Part shown: positions 5,031 through 8,093 of the stretch, piece after piece
How positions within the stretch are numbered: the first letter of the stretch is position 1
Layout: each line of letters begins with the position of its first letter
Source: Candidatus Pacearchaeota archaeon
GTDB taxonomy: Archaea; Nanobdellota; Nanobdellia; Pacearchaeales; GW2011-AR1
Reading direction: 5' to 3'
DNA length: 8,093 bases
NCBI GenBank assembly: GCA_002689985.1
Contig: NZDC01000008.1
Location: forward strand, 1 to 8,093
The notes under the pieces: generated by a model
The model's input: only the letters and a program-made list of their open reading frames with translations
Database searches by the model: none
What the model was told of the DNA's origin: nothing
Made by a program: the position numbers and the translations under genes

Positions 5031-6776
5031 ATGAAAATCAGACAGCCAATTGTAACAGTTGTTGGCCATGTAGACCATGGAAAAACAAGCATTTTAGACT
5101 GCTTTAGAGGTAGCTGTATTCAAGAAAAAGAAGCAGGAGGAATAACTCAAAAAATATCATTCACATCTTATCCGATGAACCAGTTAAAAGCATCCTGTCC
5201 ATTAATAGATAGCTCTGGAATAAAGCTAAATATTCCTGGATTCCTATTAATAGATACTCCAGGACACGCAGCATTTACTAATTTAAGAAAAAGAGGAGGA
5301 TCTTTAGCAGATCTAGCAGTCTTAGTAATAGATATAAACGAAGGAATAAAACCTCAAACAGCAGAAGTAATACAAATTCTAAAACACAACAAAACTCCCT
5401 TTCTAATAGCACTTAATAAAATAGATAATATTTCTAGCTGGAGAAAACTAGACAACGACTTAAAAAAAAGCATAAATGCCCAACCACAAAATGTAAAGCA
5501 AATCTTTGATGAAAGATATATGACTTTAATTGGATCATTAAATTCTCATGGATTTGATGCAGACTTATTTTATAATATTCAAGATTTTACAAAGAAAATA
5601 GCACTCATCCCAATCTCAGCAAAAACAAAAGAAGGAATCCCAGAATTAATAATGATGTTATGTGGATTAAGTCAAAAATATCTAGGAGACAAACTAAATC
5701 TAGGAAAAGATGCAAAAGGAGTAATGCTTGAAATAAAAAAAGAGAAAACAACAAACTATATTGAATCAATTTTATATGATGGTGAATTAAAAAATATAGA
5801 TAAAATAGCAATTGCAAATTTTGATTCAACTAAAGATCCAATAATTACTAAAATAAGAGTTCTAGAAGAAATAGAACCTTTATGTGCAAAATTTAAACCA
5901 AAAGAAAAAGCTCAAGCCTCAACCGGACTAAGAATGCAATTAGTTGAAAAAACTCAAATTCTTCCTGGAATGCCTTTTGTAATTTACAAAAATAATATAA
6001 AAGAAATAAAAGAAATCTTCAAAAAAGAAATTTCTGATAATATCAAAACAAGTAAACAAGGAATTATTGCAAAAGCAGATTCTTTAGGTAGTTTAGAAGC
6101 ACTCTTAGTATTATTAAAACAAAATAATATTCCTGTAGTTAAAGCAGGAATTGGAAATATAAATAAAACAGATATAATTTCTGCAAAAGCTAATCTTGAA
6201 ATAAATGAATTAGATTCAGTTATTATTGGATTTAACGTATCAATTGACGAAGATGCAAAAGAAATACAAAATAATCTAAAAATTCTAACAGATGATGTAA
6301 TCTATAAACTAATTGAAAATATTACTGAATTTAGAAATGAATTAAAAAAAGAAATAGAAAAGAAAAGAGTAATGGGTTTATCTGCTATTTGCAAATTAAA
6401 AATTTTACCTCAATTTGTTTTTCGAAATACAAAACCTGCTGTTTTTGGAGTTAAAATAGAAGGTGGAAAATTAACAACTGGCTTAAATTTAATTAATGAT
6501 CAAGGAGAAAAAGTTGGACGAGTAAAAAATATACAATCAGAAAATAAATCAGTTGACAAATCAACAGAAGGAATGGAAATTGCAATATCCATTCCAGGAT
6601 TAAATTATGAAAGACAAATAAAAAATACAAATATTAATTTATTATATTCTGAAATATCTGAATCTCAATTTAAAAATTTCAAAAAAAACAAAGATTTACT
6701 CTCATCAAATGAGATAAAAGTATTACAAGAAATTTCTGAAATTAAAAGAAAAGAAAAAGCTGATTGGGGTAATTAA
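5031..6776 (+). CDS. infB: Archaeal translation initiation factor aIF5B (IF-2 homologue)
   Basis: This 581-residue GTPase is the archaeal homologue of eIF5B/IF-2, which promotes initiator tRNA stabilisation and ribosomal subunit joining. All GTPase motifs are intact: G1 GHVDHGKT (12-19), G2 threonine in GGIT (36-39), G3 DTPGH (75-79), G4 NKID (129-132) and G5 SAK (196-198). Domain II follows (about 225-330), domain III contains ADSLGSLEALLVLL (349-362) and FTDDVIY-like LTDDVIYKLIE (419-429), and domain IV contains KILPQFVFRNTKPAVFGV (457-474) and GMEIAISIPG (514-523). The end, EIKRKEKADWG, is family-typical, so the protein is complete. Domain II is divergent: the usual GLGTT loop after the EIK strand is reduced to KTTNY, and LKKGD reads LKNID. 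Length is close to other archaeal aIF5B proteins, which lack the long bacterial N-terminal extension. ATG 5031 is supported by the conserved MKIRQPIVTVVGHVDHGKT start and by its TATA box. Confidence 0.97.
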   Translation: MKIRQPIVTVVGHVDHGKTSILDCFRGSCIQEKEAGGITQKISFTSYPMNQLKASCPLIDSSGIKLNIPGFLLIDTPGHAAFTNLRKRGGSLADLAVLVIDINEGIKPQTAEVIQILKHNKTPFLIALNKIDNISSWRKLDNDLKKSINAQPQNVKQIFDERYMTLIGSLNSHGFDADLFYNIQDFTKKIALIPISAKTKEGIPELIMMLCGLSQKYLGDKLNLGKDAKGVMLEIKKEKTTNYIESILYDGELKNIDKIAIANFDSTKDPIITKIRVLEEIEPLCAKFKPKEKAQASTGLRMQLVEKTQILPGMPFVIYKNNIKEIKEIFKKEISDNIKTSKQGIIAKADSLGSLEALLVLLKQNNIPVVKAGIGNINKTDIISAKANLEINELDSVIIGFNVSIDEDAKEIQNNLKILTDDVIYKLIENITEFRNELKKEIEKKRVMGLSAICKLKILPQFVFRNTKPAVFGVKIEGGKLTTGLNLINDQGEKVGRVKNIQSENKSVDKSTEGMEIAISIPGLNYERQIKNTNINLLYSEISESQFKNFKKNKDLLSSNEIKVLQEISEIKRKEKADWGN

Positions 6777-6780
6777 AAAT

Positions 6781-6789
6781 CTTTAAAAA
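6781..6789 (+). promoter_or_regulatory. TATA-like box for the MFS transporter gene
   Basis: CTTTAAAAA is centred 26 nt before ATG 6811, inside the 34-nt gap after the aIF5B stop. It suggests the transporter has its own leaderless transcript even if some read-through from aIF5B occurs, since no oligo-T terminator is present in the gap. Confidence 0.5.
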
Positions 6790-6810
6790 CAAAAAACTCC
6801 TCTCTTAATT

Positions 6811-7398
6811 ATGCACACAGTAAAAAGAGGACATCTTCCATTAGTTGATAAACTTGGAATAATAAGTCTACTTTCAACTGTTGGTCTTGCAGCAATTGCT
6901 ACAATCTGGGCAGTTTATCTTGATTCTTTTTTACATAATGCATCATATGTTGGTTTTGTATCAGCTTTTTTTATAATCATTGGATCAATTTCATATATTT
7001 TTTTAATTCCTATTATAGAAAAAAAGAATAAAATAAAATTATATATTAATGTCTTATTTTTATTTGGAATATCTTATCTTGTATTTGGATTTATTTCTAA
7101 TCTATATGCAGTAATTATCTTAGGAATCATTATATCTATTCTTGCAAGTTTAGGAATTACTTGTTTAGGACTTATAGTAAGAGATAAAACAAGAGATAGT
7201 TCTGTATCAAAAAACGAAGGAATAATTTTTACATCAAGAAATATTGCTTGGTTTCTAGGTCCAATAATTGCAGGATTTATTGCAAACAGATATGGCATTC
7301 CAAAAGTTTTCTTTTTTGCAGGAATTACAATGTTTGTATCTTTAATCTTTTTTAAATTAATGAAAATTAGTGATAATAAAGTAAAAAAAAAGAATTGA
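6811..7398 (+). pseudogene. MFS transporter, N-terminal half (frame broken at A9)
   Basis: This 195-residue frame encodes the first six helices of a major facilitator superfamily transporter, roughly at residues 15-38, 44-67, 76-93, 97-119, 141-160 and 164-184. The segment WFLGPIIAGFIANRYG (147-162) resembles the helix-5 GP-containing motif of MFS drug/H+ antiporters, while the loop 2-3 motif is degenerate (PIIEKKNKIK). The frame stops at TGA 7396-7398, just after KISDNKVKKKN, in what should be the central cytoplasmic loop. The second half continues without a gap in the +1 frame, so this is one gene broken by one extra base in an A9 run. The substrate cannot be told. It may be a true pseudogene, a sequencing or assembly error, or a gene rescued by slippage at the A run. 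It lies between aIF5B and eS6. Confidence 0.8.
7383..7391 (+). other. A9 run at the frameshift site
   Basis: Nine consecutive A precede G at 7392. With eight A the reading would be KVKKRIDKDSVKVF and run on to 8002, giving a 396-residue transporter. The shift must lie in the few codons between the +1-frame stop TAA (7382-7384) and the zero-frame stop TGA (7396-7398), a segment that is mostly this run. Confidence 0.85.
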
Positions 7399-8002
7399 TA
7401 AAGATTCTGTAAAAGTTTTTAGAGATTTTTTTAAGAAAAAAGAAAGAGTTTTATCATATATTACAAGTGGAGGGATAAGTTTTTGGTGGGCATTAATTTA
7501 TACATATATTCCTATTTATATTTTAAATAATGGCTTAGGAAAAGAGGTAATTGGATATTTTCTTGCAGCAGTAACAATTCCATTAATTTTAACAGAATAC
7601 TCTTTTGGAAAATTAGCTGGAAAGATAGGATTTAGAAAAATGTTTGTTACAGGATATTTAATTATAGGATTCTTTACAATTTTAGCTTTTTTCTTTTCAA
7701 ATATCTATGTTATCTTAGCATTACTTGTAATTGCAAGTTTTGGTGCAGGAATGCTTGAGCCCACAACAGAAGCGTATTTTTTTGATATAATAAAAAAAGA
7801 ACAAAGAGAGAAATTTTATGGACCATATAATACGACAATTAATGTAAACTCTTTTCTCGGAAGAGTAATTGCTGCAATATTCCTTTTATTTTTACCATTT
7901 AGATTTATCTTTATTTTATTTGGAATATCTATGTTTTTGTTTGCAATAGTTTCTTCAAAAAGTAAAGAGATAATTGAGGGTAGAAAAATAAGGCATTCTT
8001 AA
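7385..8002 (+). pseudogene. MFS transporter, C-terminal half (+1 frame)
   Basis: In the frame one base ahead of the N-terminal half, an uninterrupted reading of about 205 codons runs from just after TAA 7382-7384 to TAA 8000-8002. It opens with a charged loop (KKRIDKDSVKVFRDFFKKKERV) and then gives six more hydrophobic helices: SFWWALIYTYIPIYIL, GYFLAAVTIPLILTE, FVTGYLIIGFFTILAFFF, YVILALLVIASFGAGM, SFLGRVIAAIFLLFLPF and FIFILFGISMFLFAIV. FGKLAGKIGFRK matches the MFS loop 8-9 version of motif A, as expected for a C-terminal half. There is no ATG before 7640, so separate translation would start inside helix 9 and lose helices 7 and 8. This supports a single split gene rather than two genes. 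Codon use and AT richness match the N-terminal half, so the break looks recent. Confidence 0.8.
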
Positions 8003-8008
8003 TCAAAA

Positions 8009-8018
8009 CCTTTTTAAG
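8009..8018 (+). promoter_or_regulatory. TATA box for eS6
   Basis: CCTTTTTAAG is centred about 27 nt before ATG 8041 and resembles the aIF5B box. It lies in the 38-nt gap after the transporter stop and predicts an independent leaderless eS6 transcript. Confidence 0.6.
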
Positions 8019-8040
8019 TAAACTTAAATTACAAATAATT

Positions 8041-8093
8041 ATGGCATTTAAAATTAATATTTCAGAGAAGATTGGTAAAACTTATCACTTAGA
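8041..8093 (+). CDS. rps6e: Ribosomal protein eS6 (start only, cut by window end)
   Basis: Only 17 codons are visible, MAFKINISEKIGKTYHL, followed by the first two bases of a probable glutamate codon. This fits the archaeal S6e N-terminus, in which a short strand (FKxxIS) is followed by GKTYxxE. eS6 is a small-subunit ribosomal protein shared by archaea and eukaryotes. Its location near aIF5B agrees with the translation gene clusters in which archaeal S6e is commonly found together with initiation factor genes. The call is short-range but the motif is distinctive. Confidence 0.75.
   Translation, partial: MAFKINISEKIGKTYHL

Noticed and set aside
5605..5829. Minus-strand 74-codon Leu/Phe-rich open frame
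   Set aside because: It is the complement of the A-rich, Lys/Glu-rich part of aIF5B, so its hydrophobic look is a by-product.
7074..7298. Minus-strand 74-codon open frame
   Set aside because: It is antisense to helices 3-5 of the MFS transporter and has no independent support.
7640..8002. Separate 120-residue membrane protein gene
   Set aside because: The frame is open back to 7385 and completes the MFS fold; starting at 7640 would cut off helices 7 and 8, and no promoter is visible at the right distance.

Overview
The window looks like a piece of a small, strongly AT-rich archaeal genome, most likely a DPANN lineage of the Pacearchaeota/Woesearchaeota kind. This lineage call is an inference. 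It rests on an archaeal-type DnaG (TOPRIM protein), aIF5B, the start of ribosomal protein eS6, TATA-box promoters instead of bacterial -35/-10 boxes, almost no Shine-Dalgarno sequences, and small secreted or membrane proteins of the sort these genomes carry.

Layout. Positions 33-4770 are mainly minus-strand: a secreted, C-terminally anchored S-layer-like protein (33-1193), an endonuclease IV-type TIM-barrel protein (1358-2140), a cysteine-rich membrane-anchored protein (2430-2876), archaeal DnaG (2950-4089) and a small hydrophobic protein of unknown function (4417-4770). One short plus-strand gene (2228-2437) sits among them and ends convergently, with overlapping stop codons, against the cysteine-rich protein. 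From 5031 onward everything is plus-strand: aIF5B (5031-6776), a 12-helix MFS transporter broken by a one-base shift in an A9 run (6811-8002), and the first 17 codons of eS6 (8041 to the window end).

Expression signals are unusually readable. Eight of the nine complete or start-visible transcription starts have an AT-rich TATA-like box centred about 25-30 nt before the start codon, which predicts leaderless or nearly leaderless mRNAs. The exception is the S-layer-like gene, whose likely TATA boxes lie about 75-90 nt upstream of its ATG. Two perfect inverted repeats occupy the gap. DnaG ends in a perfect 8-bp hairpin followed by a long T tract on the coding strand.

The genes do not form one pathway. 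The right half is a translation neighbourhood (aIF5B and eS6) interrupted by a transporter gene. The left half mixes cell surface, DNA repair and RNA/DNA maintenance genes. The two noncoding gaps around the 4417-4770 gene (4090-4416 and 4771-5030) are rich in inverted and tandem repeats and contain an orphan plus-strand TATA-like box, so they are the best places to look for an undescribed RNA or operator. I see no tRNA, rRNA, CRISPR array, insertion sequence or defence system, and no convincing sign of a large novel multi-gene system.
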